The notes beneath the pieces are model-generated. The model was given only the letters and a program-made list of their open reading frames with translations, did not search any database and was not told the DNA's origin. From contig NZ_KB893193.1 of NCBI RefSeq assembly GCF_000374025.1, positions 26,673 to 90,672 on the forward strand: a stretch of DNA of 64,000 bases, read 5' to 3'. Positions 17,765-25,559 of this stretch are shown one piece after another. Every line of letters starts with the position of its first letter. Position 1 is the first letter of the stretch. The DNA comes from Spirosoma panaciterrae DSM 21099 (GTDB taxonomy: Bacteria; Bacteroidota; Bacteroidia; Cytophagales; Spirosomataceae). The position numbers were made by a program, and so were the translations under genes.

Positions 17765-18562
17765 ATGGCGGCTACTGTAACACACGATACCCTAACAACC
17801 GACTCGGACGCTATTTTCGATAAGAAAACCTGGATGGGTGGTGTTGAACCAATGAAAGTGAGCTACGGCAAGCTGATGATGTGGTTCTTCCTGATCTCTG
17901 ATACGTTTACGTTCTCAGCTTTGCTGGTAACCTACGGTCTGATTCGGTTTAGCTATCCAGCCTGGGACCCGGCTATTTACGGAGAAGTATTTAAATTCTC
18001 GAACCTGTACTGGCCAACACCCGAAATGGTGTATGCTGCGGTTCCATTCCTGCATGGTGTTCATGCTCCGCTGATTTTCGTGGGGATCATGACATTTATC
18101 CTGATTTTTAGTAGTGTTACAATGGTATTAGCCGTCGAAGCAGGTCACCGGATGGATCAGGCCGATGTTGAAAAATACATGCTCTGGACCATTTTAGGCG
18201 GCTTTACGTTTCTGGGTAGCCAGGCCTGGGAGTGGTCACACTTTATTCATGGCACGGAAACAGGTACGACGATCAGTGAGATTGTTAATGGGCAAACTAT
18301 TCAACGGACCATTTTCGGAGCTAATCTGGTTGAAAACCAGTACGGCCCTCCCGCTTTTGCTGACCTATTCTTCTTCATCACGGGTTTCCATGGTACGCAC
18401 GTATTTAGTGGCGTTATCCTGAATATTCTGATTTTCTATCGGGCTGCTACTGGGCTGTATGCGCGTCGGGGCCATTACGAAATGGTTGAGAAAGTTGGTC
18501 TCTACTGGCACTTTGTCGATCTGGTTTGGGTATTTGTATTTACGTTCTTCTATCTGGTTTAA
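17765..18562 (+). CDS. coxC: Cytochrome c oxidase subunit III
   Basis: The 265-residue protein has seven predicted helices. Conserved subunit III features include MMWFFLISDTFTFSALLVTYG, the FLGSQAWEWSHFI helix, FFFITGFHGTHVFSGVI and the terminal VEKVGLYWHFVDLVWVFVFTFFYL. Subunit III stabilises subunit I and supports proton uptake. It is the longer of two tandem subunit III genes, with a ~45-residue insertion between helices 4 and 5 (TETGTTISEIVNGQ...), and is followed after 18 bp by the subunit IV gene. Confidence 0.93.
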   Translation: MAATVTHDTLTTDSDAIFDKKTWMGGVEPMKVSYGKLMMWFFLISDTFTFSALLVTYGLIRFSYPAWDPAIYGEVFKFSNLYWPTPEMVYAAVPFLHGVHAPLIFVGIMTFILIFSSVTMVLAVEAGHRMDQADVEKYMLWTILGGFTFLGSQAWEWSHFIHGTETGTTISEIVNGQTIQRTIFGANLVENQYGPPAFADLFFFITGFHGTHVFSGVILNILIFYRAATGLYARRGHYEMVEKVGLYWHFVDLVWVFVFTFFYLV

Positions 18563-18580
18563 CAACCACTTTTCTAAAAA

Positions 18581-18910
18581 ATGGCTGATCACTCACACGG
18601 GACCCATGAAGTTGGTGAAATCCCACCCGCAAATACAGGTGCCATCTGGCGTACATTCTGGATTCTTTCAGCTATAACGGCTGTTGAATTTACCCTTGCT
18701 TACTTAATGAAGGCTGGTGGGTTACGTACATCATTCTTCGTTATCATGACATTGGTGAAAGCCTTCTACATTGTTGGCGAGTTTATGCACCTCAAACATG
18801 AAGTGAAGAGCCTGATTTGGGCTATCGTAATTCCAATCGTTTTTGTTATTTGGCTATTAGTTGCCTTAATGACTGAAGGAGCCTGGATTGGCATTTCAGT
18901 ATTTGGTTGA
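18581..18910 (+). CDS. coxD: Cytochrome c oxidase subunit IV (CtaF/COX4 prokaryotic type)
   Basis: A 109-residue protein with three TM helices (about 24-45, 50-72, 78-100) and the hallmark EFMHLKHE between helices 2 and 3. It matches the prokaryotic subunit IV family and is a small structural subunit of the oxidase. The His-rich start ADHSHGTHEVGEIPP is typical of Bacteroidota members. The sco start follows 5 bp after the stop. Confidence 0.9.
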   Translation: MADHSHGTHEVGEIPPANTGAIWRTFWILSAITAVEFTLAYLMKAGGLRTSFFVIMTLVKAFYIVGEFMHLKHEVKSLIWAIVIPIVFVIWLLVALMTEGAWIGISVFG

Positions 18911-18914
18911 TATT

Positions 18915-19625
18915 ATGAGTACGAATCAAAAAGCCGGGATCCTGCTCGCTACGCTGCTGGTCCCGGCTTTGTTGTATTTATTCCTTCGGTTTGGGACCCA
19001 GAACCACTATGTTCTGCCGCGGTATCTGCCCAAAATTGACTCGGCAAAGGGAGAGCCCCTAATGGGTAAGGTCACTTTACCTGATGGTAGTAGTATGACT
19101 GATACCGTCTATAACCACATCCCTCCCTTTCGCCTGATCGATCAGGACGGGAAAACGATAGACCAGTCGATTGTCAAAAATAAGATTTACGTAGCCGACT
19201 TTTTCTTTACACGGTGTGGTACAATTTGTCCACGAATAGCATCTCAGTTAACCCGTGTACAGGATATTTTTCGGGAGAATCCATCAATCGTCTTTTTATC
19301 GCATACAGTAGACCCAGAGCATGATAGGCCAGCCCAGTTGAAAGCCTATGCTCAGAAGTACGATGCCATTCCGGGGAAATGGTATTTCCTGACGGGAGAC
19401 AAGGCGGAAATATATGATTTAGCGATGCATGGATACTATCTTCCAACTGTCGATGCGGGGGTAAAAGAGGGGAAACCTGACGAAACTTTTATTCATAGCG
19501 AAAAGTTGGTATTGGTAGATAAAGAGGGGATTGTCAGAGGGTTCTATGATGGAACCAACAAAGAAGATGTCGATCGCCTGATTCTTGAAATTCGAGTACT
19601 TCTGGATATTTATAACAAAGAATAA
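18915..19625 (+). CDS. SCO1/SenC family copper chaperone
   Basis: Sco proteins deliver copper or keep the CuA cysteines reduced in subunit II. An N-terminal membrane anchor (GILLATLLVPALLYLFL) precedes a thioredoxin-like domain. This carries the copper-binding CxxxC in FFFTRCGTICPRIASQ and the distal His in the region FIHSEKLVLVDKEG near residue 196. Length is 236 residues from ATG 18915. An in-frame start at 18888 would overlap the previous gene. The next gene starts 5 bp after the stop, so it belongs to the operon. Confidence 0.92.
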   Translation: MSTNQKAGILLATLLVPALLYLFLRFGTQNHYVLPRYLPKIDSAKGEPLMGKVTLPDGSSMTDTVYNHIPPFRLIDQDGKTIDQSIVKNKIYVADFFFTRCGTICPRIASQLTRVQDIFRENPSIVFLSHTVDPEHDRPAQLKAYAQKYDAIPGKWYFLTGDKAEIYDLAMHGYYLPTVDAGVKEGKPDETFIHSEKLVLVDKEGIVRGFYDGTNKEDVDRLILEIRVLLDIYNKE

Positions 19626-19629
19626 CGCT

Positions 19630-20172
19630 ATGGAAGTATTGCAGCCGGTAAGGGAGCAGAAAGCAAATCGAGTCATCAATATATTGGCTATAGCCATTCC
19701 AGTAGCCGTGGCTATACTACTGGGTATTCGGCAGAAAGTCGATTTGGGAAACTGGACTTCTTACCTCCCTCACATCAATGGCATAATCAATTCGATAACA
19801 TCGGTACTATTGCTACTCGGCCTTTATTTCATCAAACAGAATAATGTACAGGCGCATAAGCGTACCATGTTGACGGCATTTACCCTTGGATCGTTGTTTT
19901 TGGTAAGCTATGTGTTGTACCACCTGACAAATGATTCGACACCCTATGGAGGCCAGGGCTGGATTCGTCCGGTATATTATTTTCTGTTGATCTCACACAT
20001 TGTACTTTCAGTTGTGGTGGTCTGGTTTGTGCTAAGGGCTGTATATTTTGCCCTGAATGGACAAATTCTGAAGCATAAAAAAACGGTAAAATATGCCTAT
20101 CCCATTTGGCTGTACGTTAGTATAACAGGGGTTATTGTGTACCTAATGATTAAGCCATATTATCTTCATTAA
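19630..20172 (+). CDS. DUF420 family protein, CtaM-like oxidase assembly factor
   Basis: A 180-residue protein with about five TM helices: INILAIAIPVAVAILLGI, SITSVLLLLGLYFI, a helix after NNVQAHKRTMLTAF, YYFLLISHIVLSVVVVWFVL and the last near 155-175. The pattern LPHINGIINSITSVLL...HKRTMLTAF is typical of DUF420. In Firmicutes the DUF420 protein CtaM/YozB is needed for active haem-copper oxidases, which fits its place directly after sco. The start 19630 is preferred; an upstream frame start at 19585 lies inside sco. Function in Bacteroidota is inferred. Confidence 0.85.
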   Translation: MEVLQPVREQKANRVINILAIAIPVAVAILLGIRQKVDLGNWTSYLPHINGIINSITSVLLLLGLYFIKQNNVQAHKRTMLTAFTLGSLFLVSYVLYHLTNDSTPYGGQGWIRPVYYFLLISHIVLSVVVVWFVLRAVYFALNGQILKHKKTVKYAYPIWLYVSITGVIVYLMIKPYYLH

Positions 20173-20185
20173 CTCGCTAAAAGCT

Positions 20186-20470
20186 ATGAAAAATTGGAAA
20201 ATTTGGCTGGTAGTGGTCATTCTCTTATTTGTGGCAAGCCCTGATAGTATGGCGCAGTGTGCTATGTGCCGGGGAACAGTTGAAAGTACGGTTAGTAATG
20301 GCCGGAGCGTAGTGGCATCGAACCTGAATTTTGGTATTTTATATTTATTATTAGCTCCTTACCTTATTGTAGCCTCTATTGGCTATCTGTGGTATCGGAA
20401 TAGTAAACAGGAGCATGGAAGACGTCTCGAAATTGCAGGCCGCATTAAGCGGGCTATGTCCCAGGTGTAG
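20186..20470 (+). CDS. Small exported membrane protein with CAMC motif
   Basis: A 94-residue protein I do not recognise as a characterised family. It has a signal peptide (MKNWKIWLVVVILLFVASPDSMA), then QCAMCRGTVES immediately after the likely cleavage site, one TM helix (about 52-72) and a basic cytoplasmic tail. The mature N terminus would thus display CxxC plus Met outside the membrane, suitable for copper or redox binding (my inference). It lies between the DUF420 gene and the DUF983 gene, and its 3' end overlaps the latter by 56 bp. The context suggests oxidase maturation. Confidence 0.75.
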   Translation: MKNWKIWLVVVILLFVASPDSMAQCAMCRGTVESTVSNGRSVVASNLNFGILYLLLAPYLIVASIGYLWYRNSKQEHGRRLEIAGRIKRAMSQV

Positions 20471-20792
20471 AAAGGGGAAAATCTTTAGAAAACCCTTCTA
20501 TTCGCTGCGTGGATTCGATGATATGTATGAACACTGTCCGCATTGTGGATTGCGGTACGAAGTAGAGCCGGGTTATTTCATCGGAGCCATGTATGTTAGC
20601 TACGCCATTTCAGGAGGGGTAGCTCTGGTGATGGGATTTCTATTGTTTTACCTGGCTGGAGACCCTGAAGGGTGGGTATATGCTGCGATCATCGCCCCTC
20701 TAATGGTTGTCATCGCCCCAATTAATTTTCGAATATCGCGTGTGATCTGGCTGTATTATGTGGCTGGAATCAAATATATAAAAGGGCTTTAA
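20415..20792 (+). CDS. DUF983 membrane protein with zinc-ribbon-like cysteines
   Basis: A 125-residue DUF983 protein. Two CxxC pairs (LCPRCRKGKIF near residue 15 and HCPHCGLRYE near 38) form a probable zinc ribbon before two TM helices (about 53-77 and 82-107). The start at 20415 overlaps the preceding gene by 56 bp and gives the conserved N terminus. A longer in-frame start at 20379 is less likely. Function is unknown. It is often near oxidase genes in Bacteroidota. It closes the ACIII-cox operon, and a terminator overlaps its stop codon. Confidence 0.85.
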   Translation: MEDVSKLQAALSGLCPRCRKGKIFRKPFYSLRGFDDMYEHCPHCGLRYEVEPGYFIGAMYVSYAISGGVALVMGFLLFYLAGDPEGWVYAAIIAPLMVVIAPINFRISRVIWLYYVAGIKYIKGL

Positions 20793-20804
20793 AGGCCCTT
20801 TTTC
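20781..20804 (+). terminator. Terminator of the ACIII-cox operon
   Basis: AAAGGGC (20781-20787) pairs with GCCCTTT (20795-20801), with a 7-nt loop and a T-run. It starts inside the last codons of the DUF983 gene. Confidence 0.85.
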
Positions 20805-20887
20805 TATTATCAGATGCCTGGGTTCTTAACTTGCAAAAAGTGTATAGACGAATGATGCGAAAATATTTCAAAATTTTCGACTAGCCA

Positions 20888-20915
20888 TGCAACCGGCATC
20901 TAAGTAATTTGCATC
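20888..20915 (+). promoter_or_regulatory. Candidate ECF-type promoter of the sigma-factor gene
   Basis: TGCAACC (20888-20894), a 16-bp spacer, then GCATC (20911-20915) resembles ECF -35 (AACC core) and -10 elements. It lies 22 bp before the sigma-factor ATG, consistent with autoregulation. No primary-sigma TAnnTTTG is seen at this position. Confidence 0.4.
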
Positions 20916-20937
20916 TTCTCAACGAACCTAAAGGATT

Positions 20938-21561
20938 ATGCTCCGACTTATACCGTTTTTTACGACCGAAGCGCAGTTGGTTGCTGCCCTGAAGCGGGGA
21001 GAAAGCCGCGCTCATAAGGTCGTATACGAACGGTATGCCGGTAAAATGCTGGCAGTTTGTACACGCTATTGTGCCAATCGGGATGATGCCGAAGAAGTGA
21101 TGATTGACGGATTCATGCGTGTGTTTGAGAAAATTGATCAGTTTCGGGAAGATGGGAGCTTTGAAGGGTGGATTCGGCGGGTGATGGTAACGGAATCGCT
21201 GATGTTTCTGCGAAAAAATAAACAGTGGCGTCAGGAGGTCTCCATGGATGAGGTAACTGTTGAGCCAGACTATGCGTGGGCAGATACCGCCGTTAATGAG
21301 AATGATTTGTTACGGATGGTGAATCAATTGCCCGATGGATATCGTACAGTCTTCAATCTGTATGCCATCGAAGGCTATAGTCACGCCGAAATTGCAGATA
21401 TGCTCGGTATTTCGGAAGGAACATCGAAATCGCAATTAAGTCGCGCAAGAACGCTGTTGCAGGCAAATGTAAAGAAGTTAGAACAGGAGGCCGTTCAGGG
21501 TAAATCATCTGGACAACATGGATATTATGAAAAAACAGTCGGAAAAGCAGCCAATCGATGA
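20938..21561 (+). CDS. ECF RNA polymerase sigma-70 factor
   Basis: A 207-residue sigma factor with region 2 (YAGKMLAVCTRYCANRDDAEEVMIDGFMRVFEKI, quoted by its ends; about 30-63, with FEGWIRRV after) and region 4 HTH (EGYSHAEIADMLGISEG near 145-161). There is no region 1 or 3, as in ECF sigmas. It probably directs transcription of an envelope-related regulon. Its 3' end overlaps the next gene, a membrane protein that may be its anti-sigma factor, and a barrel gene follows. The upstream region carries an ECF-like promoter. Confidence 0.93.
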   Translation: MLRLIPFFTTEAQLVAALKRGESRAHKVVYERYAGKMLAVCTRYCANRDDAEEVMIDGFMRVFEKIDQFREDGSFEGWIRRVMVTESLMFLRKNKQWRQEVSMDEVTVEPDYAWADTAVNENDLLRMVNQLPDGYRTVFNLYAIEGYSHAEIADMLGISEGTSKSQLSRARTLLQANVKKLEQEAVQGKSSGQHGYYEKTVGKAANR

Positions 21562-22465
21562 CTTATTTGCCCGAAAACTGGGCAATATGTCTTTGCCGCC
21601 GAGTGCCGATGGCTTCGAGCGGTTACAGGCACGTATGGGTAAGCGTGTACCTGAAGCACGGGTCGTTTTCTGGCAAAATCCGACCATACAACGATATATG
21701 GCGGCTGCTGCCTGCCTGATTTTGGTTAGCCTGTTTGGATGGCTTTACTGGCCATCAAGTAGCTCATCGACAGGTGGAGAAAATCAGGTAGCAACCAATA
21801 CACCTCACAAACGGACAGAACCTCAGAAAGGTGATTCGAAGTCGATAACAACCGAAAAAGCAGAAAAAAACCAATCAACTTCAAAAGAGACAAAGGCAAC
21901 GGATATAAACCAACCCATTCAGGGCGAACAAGTAGCCGTCGTCGAAAAGCCCGCTGTTCAGACGAAGCAGACGAATCCTTCAGAATTGCAACCTGCTGGA
22001 AACTACAAATCAGTTAAACCGTCGGCTCCTTCAGCCGCACCAGAACAGGTCCTGGCACAGAATAAATCAGTTGAAGGGCCAGCCAGACAAGATGTCGTTA
22101 GCACGCCCGCAGCAGATAAGCCAGCGGTATCTGAACAAGTAGCAGAGGTTAAGCCAGCTGCAAAGCCAACTCCTGCGGCTGAGCGGGTATTGGTTGTTAC
22201 GATTGCAGAGCCTGAAGCCTTGGTTGCGGCCCGGCAGGCTGTAAAAGCCGCTTCGGAGGAAAAACCAGTAGTGGCGCTTACTGAAAAGCAGGAAAAAGAC
22301 ACAAAGAACACTGGGCTATGGCAACAGGTAAAACGTTTTAAAGAAGGTGAACTCTTTGCCCGACGGGATAACGAGAATACAACGAATGAGGATCGGGGCC
22401 TATTAGGACGTGCCTATAGCGGCCTAAAACACAGCCTCGATAAAGATAAATCCAGTAAGCAATGA
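21518..22465 (+). CDS. Single-pass membrane protein, putative anti-sigma factor
   Basis: A 315-residue protein of no recognised family. About 60 cytoplasmic residues (DDLFARKLGNMSLPPSADGFERLQARM) precede one TM helix (YMAAAACLILVSLFGWLYW, about 65-83). A long low-complexity periplasmic region rich in Pro, Ala, Lys, Thr and Val follows. That topology, and the 44-bp overlap with the ECF sigma gene, fit an anti-sigma factor. It lacks the classic HxxxCxxC zinc anti-sigma motif. An alternative start is ATG 21527 (MKKQSEK). Its stop overlaps the next start (ATGA), so the three genes are translationally coupled. Confidence 0.7.
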   Translation: MDIMKKQSEKQPIDDLFARKLGNMSLPPSADGFERLQARMGKRVPEARVVFWQNPTIQRYMAAAACLILVSLFGWLYWPSSSSSTGGENQVATNTPHKRTEPQKGDSKSITTEKAEKNQSTSKETKATDINQPIQGEQVAVVEKPAVQTKQTNPSELQPAGNYKSVKPSAPSAAPEQVLAQNKSVEGPARQDVVSTPAADKPAVSEQVAEVKPAAKPTPAAERVLVVTIAEPEALVAARQAVKAASEEKPVVALTEKQEKDTKNTGLWQQVKRFKEGELFARRDNENTTNEDRGLLGRAYSGLKHSLDKDKSSKQ

Positions 22466-23460
22466 ACAAAGTATTACGTGCAGTGGCTACGGTAACAGTA
22501 TGCCTAATAGCTATGCTGGCACAGGCGAAACCAATGAGCCCAACAGACTCGCTGGTGATCCGATTCGCCAACCGCACCCGACTGGTAATTTATGCGCCCG
22601 ATAAAGCGGCTATTCAGGCCCTGTCGAATTACGATCTGAATAAAATTGTGCGGGAAATGGGTATGAAACTGGATTCTGTGCCGGGGGGGCAAACCCGAAT
22701 TTCGCAGGATGGAGACCGATACCTGAAAGATACCGTGCTGGTGGTTACCAAAAAAAGCGATGGCGTTACGGTAATTATTAACGGGAAAACCGATTCGACC
22801 CAAAGAACATCGAAGCGGGATAGTGATTACGAACGAGAACGGCGAGAACGACGCGACCGGGATAAAGGAAGCTTTGATTATGGCTTGAGTATCGGTTTGA
22901 ACAATTTGATTCAGCAAAGCTCGTCACCCACCTATCCCGATTTGAGTCCAATAGGCTCGCGGTACGTGGCGTTGTCTGTAGGCGCAATGCCAACGATCAT
23001 TCGAGGCAAATACGCTTCCTTAAAGCTGTATTATGGCGTAGAACTGGCCTGGAATAACTTTATGTTCGATGGAAACTACATCGCTCAGAAAGGAACTACG
23101 GCTGTAGAATTTCCAGATGCAGGTCGGGATTTACAAAAAAGTAAGCTTACCGTTTGTACAATTGGTGTTCCAGTAGTGCCCCGCGTAACGTTTTATAATA
23201 GTAGTGGCAAGAAAGTCTGTCATATTGGTCTTGGCGGATATGCCAATTACAGGCTGGATAGCTATCGGAAAATTAAGGAGGCAGATGGAGGTAAAGATCG
23301 CCGTCATTCCGATTTCTACCTGAACAATTTTCGGTACGGACTAATGGCACATTTAGGGATTCGAAGCCTGGATTTCTTTGTTAAATACGATATGAGTCCA
23401 CTGTTTCAAACCAACAAAGGACCCGACGTGAGGACATTAAGTTTTGGTATAGGCTTCTGA
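22462..23460 (+). CDS. Outer-membrane beta-barrel protein, putative
   Basis: A 332-residue exported protein with a signal peptide (MNKVLRAVATVTVCLIAMLAQA). An N-terminal ~100-residue domain (VIRFANRTRLVIYAPDKAAI..., which may sense or bind) leads to a charged stretch (SKRDSDYERERRERRDRDKG). A C-terminal half of alternating hydrophobic strands (YVALSVGAMPTII, LKLYYGVELAWNNFMF, VRTLSFGIGF) ends in Phe, as barrels do. The start overlaps the anti-sigma-like gene by 4 bp. The set sigma/anti-sigma-like/barrel suggests an envelope-sensing circuit. No specific family name can be given. Confidence 0.72.
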   Translation: MNKVLRAVATVTVCLIAMLAQAKPMSPTDSLVIRFANRTRLVIYAPDKAAIQALSNYDLNKIVREMGMKLDSVPGGQTRISQDGDRYLKDTVLVVTKKSDGVTVIINGKTDSTQRTSKRDSDYERERRERRDRDKGSFDYGLSIGLNNLIQQSSSPTYPDLSPIGSRYVALSVGAMPTIIRGKYASLKLYYGVELAWNNFMFDGNYIAQKGTTAVEFPDAGRDLQKSKLTVCTIGVPVVPRVTFYNSSGKKVCHIGLGGYANYRLDSYRKIKEADGGKDRRHSDFYLNNFRYGLMAHLGIRSLDFFVKYDMSPLFQTNKGPDVRTLSFGIGF

Positions 23461-23462
23461 AA

Positions 23463-24323
23463 ATGTCCGTGAGAAACGTTTCAATCATTGGTCTTGGCTG
23501 GCTTGGAATGCCGCTGGCCGAGCGTTTGCTGAGTGAGGGCTTTTCTGTAAAAGGGAGCACAACGTCGGCCGAAAAAGCGGCTGTATTGGACGAGAAGAGA
23601 ATGGCTGCGTATGAACTCCAGCTCAACCCGGAGCCGGTTGGTAACTTACATGCGCTGCTGGACACCGATACACTGGTGATTAATATACCACCCAAAGCAG
23701 GAAAATTAGGTGACGATTTTCATCCCGCTCAGATTCAATACATAGTCGATGCCGTAACGGATTCTTCAGTAAAACATATTATTTACGTTAGCTCTACATC
23801 CATATACCCAGAGTTGAATCGTGAGGTTATTGAAGAGGATGTAACATCACCCGGTCAATCGGCTTCACCGGGATTAGTACAGGCCGAACAGCTTATCCAG
23901 GCGCTTGATAAAGCCGAAGAACGGGTGGTTACGATCTTACGTTGTGGAGGACTGATGGGCTATGACCGAATTCCGGGTAAATACGTCGCAGGCCGAACCG
24001 TCGATACAGGGCATGTACCAGTAAATTATCTACACCGTGATGATGCAGTAGGTATTCTACGTGAACTGATCCAGAAGCGAGTAGGTGGGACATTCAATGC
24101 CGTATCACCTATTCATCCAACACGGGAAGCTATTTATCGGAAAAGCTGCGCCGATTTTGGGTATGCATTGCCGCAATTCATCGAGCCTACCGAACCAGTA
24201 CCTTACAAACTGATTAGCCCTGCTAAGCTTTTGAAAGCCATACAATACATCTATCGGTATCCCGACCCATTGCATTTTTATTACCAAAAAGCAGACAGGT
24301 CAGAACCCTTTCGCGAAAGGTGA
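23463..24323 (+). CDS. NAD(P)-binding epimerase/SDR-like protein (YeeZ type)
   Basis: A 286-residue Rossmann-fold protein with the dinucleotide loop SIIGLGWLGMPLAERLL at residues 6-22, substrate-side segments IIYVSSTSIYPELN (~106-119) and RCGGLMGYDRIPGK (~160-173). It resembles extended SDR/YeeZ-like epimerases, but the SDR YxxxK catalytic pair is not evident. It may be a non-catalytic or divergent member. It starts 2 bp after the barrel gene stop and is likely co-transcribed with the sigma module. The substrate is unknown. Confidence 0.8.
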   Translation: MSVRNVSIIGLGWLGMPLAERLLSEGFSVKGSTTSAEKAAVLDEKRMAAYELQLNPEPVGNLHALLDTDTLVINIPPKAGKLGDDFHPAQIQYIVDAVTDSSVKHIIYVSSTSIYPELNREVIEEDVTSPGQSASPGLVQAEQLIQALDKAEERVVTILRCGGLMGYDRIPGKYVAGRTVDTGHVPVNYLHRDDAVGILRELIQKRVGGTFNAVSPIHPTREAIYRKSCADFGYALPQFIEPTEPVPYKLISPAKLLKAIQYIYRYPDPLHFYYQKADRSEPFRER

Positions 24324-24344
24324 TGGGTAAAGCTGCCCAATACC

Positions 24345-25487
24345 TTACCGGAGCAAGTGCCGCATCCGGGTCCAGAAAAACCCACCCGATGGGCGACTGG
24401 CGGGCATTTGAGTGCGATTCAATGCGGCCATGAACATAAAATAGCCTTGAGCATGCCAGGTACGGAATTGTTCACTGACGGCCGCATTATGCTTCGGCAA
24501 ATACTCGATTAGTTTGTCCAGATCGAATCGGCTGGAAGCTGTACCAACCCCCGCCCGTTGCCCATCGATCGCATTACAGGCCTGCTCATAGTGATTTGCC
24601 TGGGGAATCAGAAGGGCTGGCTTGCCAAGATAAGCCGCTTCGCAAACCGATTCGAAACCAGCCGTAGTCACAATCGCTTTGCAATGGGCCATAAATTCCA
24701 GAAAACGCTTTCCATCGATGGCATGAAAGGTCAGGGTATCATCCACTTTCTGGTCGGGTAGGGTAGTGCCCGAATGAAAGCCATCCATATGGATTTCGGG
24801 ATGCTGTTTATGGGCTTTTAACAACTCGACTTTAAGACCTGGTTGGGTAACGTAAGCCAACAGTGAATTGCCATCGGAGGGTTTCAATTCCGTTACTTCC
24901 TGCCGAAGCAACGGAGGAACCACGCGAACACGCTGGCGTGGTTCGTCAGGCTGTTTATCGAAGGAAAGGGCCAGGAGTTCATTGGCCCCGAAACAAGTGA
25001 GCCGGGTATTTATTTTGAAGGCCTGGCGGTAGAACCACTGGCCTTTAGGGCATTGAAAATTCGAATGAAAAGCCATGTACTGGTGCGCAATGCATACCAT
25101 AGGTACCGACGGGCGTAGTAAGGCGTAGGTCATACCGCCCAGCATTTCATAAAAGTTGACCACCACATCGGGCTGCTCCGTTTCGATCATGTCGCGAACC
25201 TGTTTCAGGCTGCGCCAGAATGGGCGAACAGTCCTGATGGCTTTCAGCGTGGTTTTAAACGGTTCAAGAGCATTCGTCCTGGTATTATACACCAAACCAG
25301 GGCTAAAAACGGGCGTAATAGGTGCCGTAAAAGCAGAGCTAAAAAAAGTGGGTACGTCGCGTTCGGCCGTTACGCCAACAATGGCCCCAACAACATCATG
25401 TCCAGCCTGTTTCAGCATCTGATTAAGAGAAAGGGCTTGTGTTAAATGCCCACGACCTTCACCTTGTATTAAAAATAAAACCCGCAT
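24345..25487 (-). CDS. Glycosyltransferase, MurG/GT-B like
   Basis: A 380-residue GT-B fold protein. The N terminus VLFLIQGEGRGHLTQALSL has the glycine-rich GxGxxGH loop of MurG-like enzymes. The C-terminal half has FMAHCKAIVTTAGFESVCEAAYLGKP followed by LLIPQANHYEQACNA, the nucleotide-sugar site typical of GT28/UGT enzymes. The donor and acceptor are unknown. It lies 72 bp downstream of a LpxH-like phosphoesterase gene on the same strand, a pairing that suggests glycolipid or lipid A-related work. Confidence 0.87.
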   Translation of the reverse strand: MRVLFLIQGEGRGHLTQALSLNQMLKQAGHDVVGAIVGVTAERDVPTFFSSAFTAPITPVFSPGLVYNTRTNALEPFKTTLKAIRTVRPFWRSLKQVRDMIETEQPDVVVNFYEMLGGMTYALLRPSVPMVCIAHQYMAFHSNFQCPKGQWFYRQAFKINTRLTCFGANELLALSFDKQPDEPRQRVRVVPPLLRQEVTELKPSDGNSLLAYVTQPGLKVELLKAHKQHPEIHMDGFHSGTTLPDQKVDDTLTFHAIDGKRFLEFMAHCKAIVTTAGFESVCEAAYLGKPALLIPQANHYEQACNAIDGQRAGVGTASSRFDLDKLIEYLPKHNAAVSEQFRTWHAQGYFMFMAALNRTQMPASRPSGGFFWTRMRHLLR

Positions 25488-25559
25488 GACGTATGAATTA
25501 CGATCTGTAAATAGTTTGGATTCTGTGAGTGCCTGACAAAACGGAGAGCAGGTCCGCTA

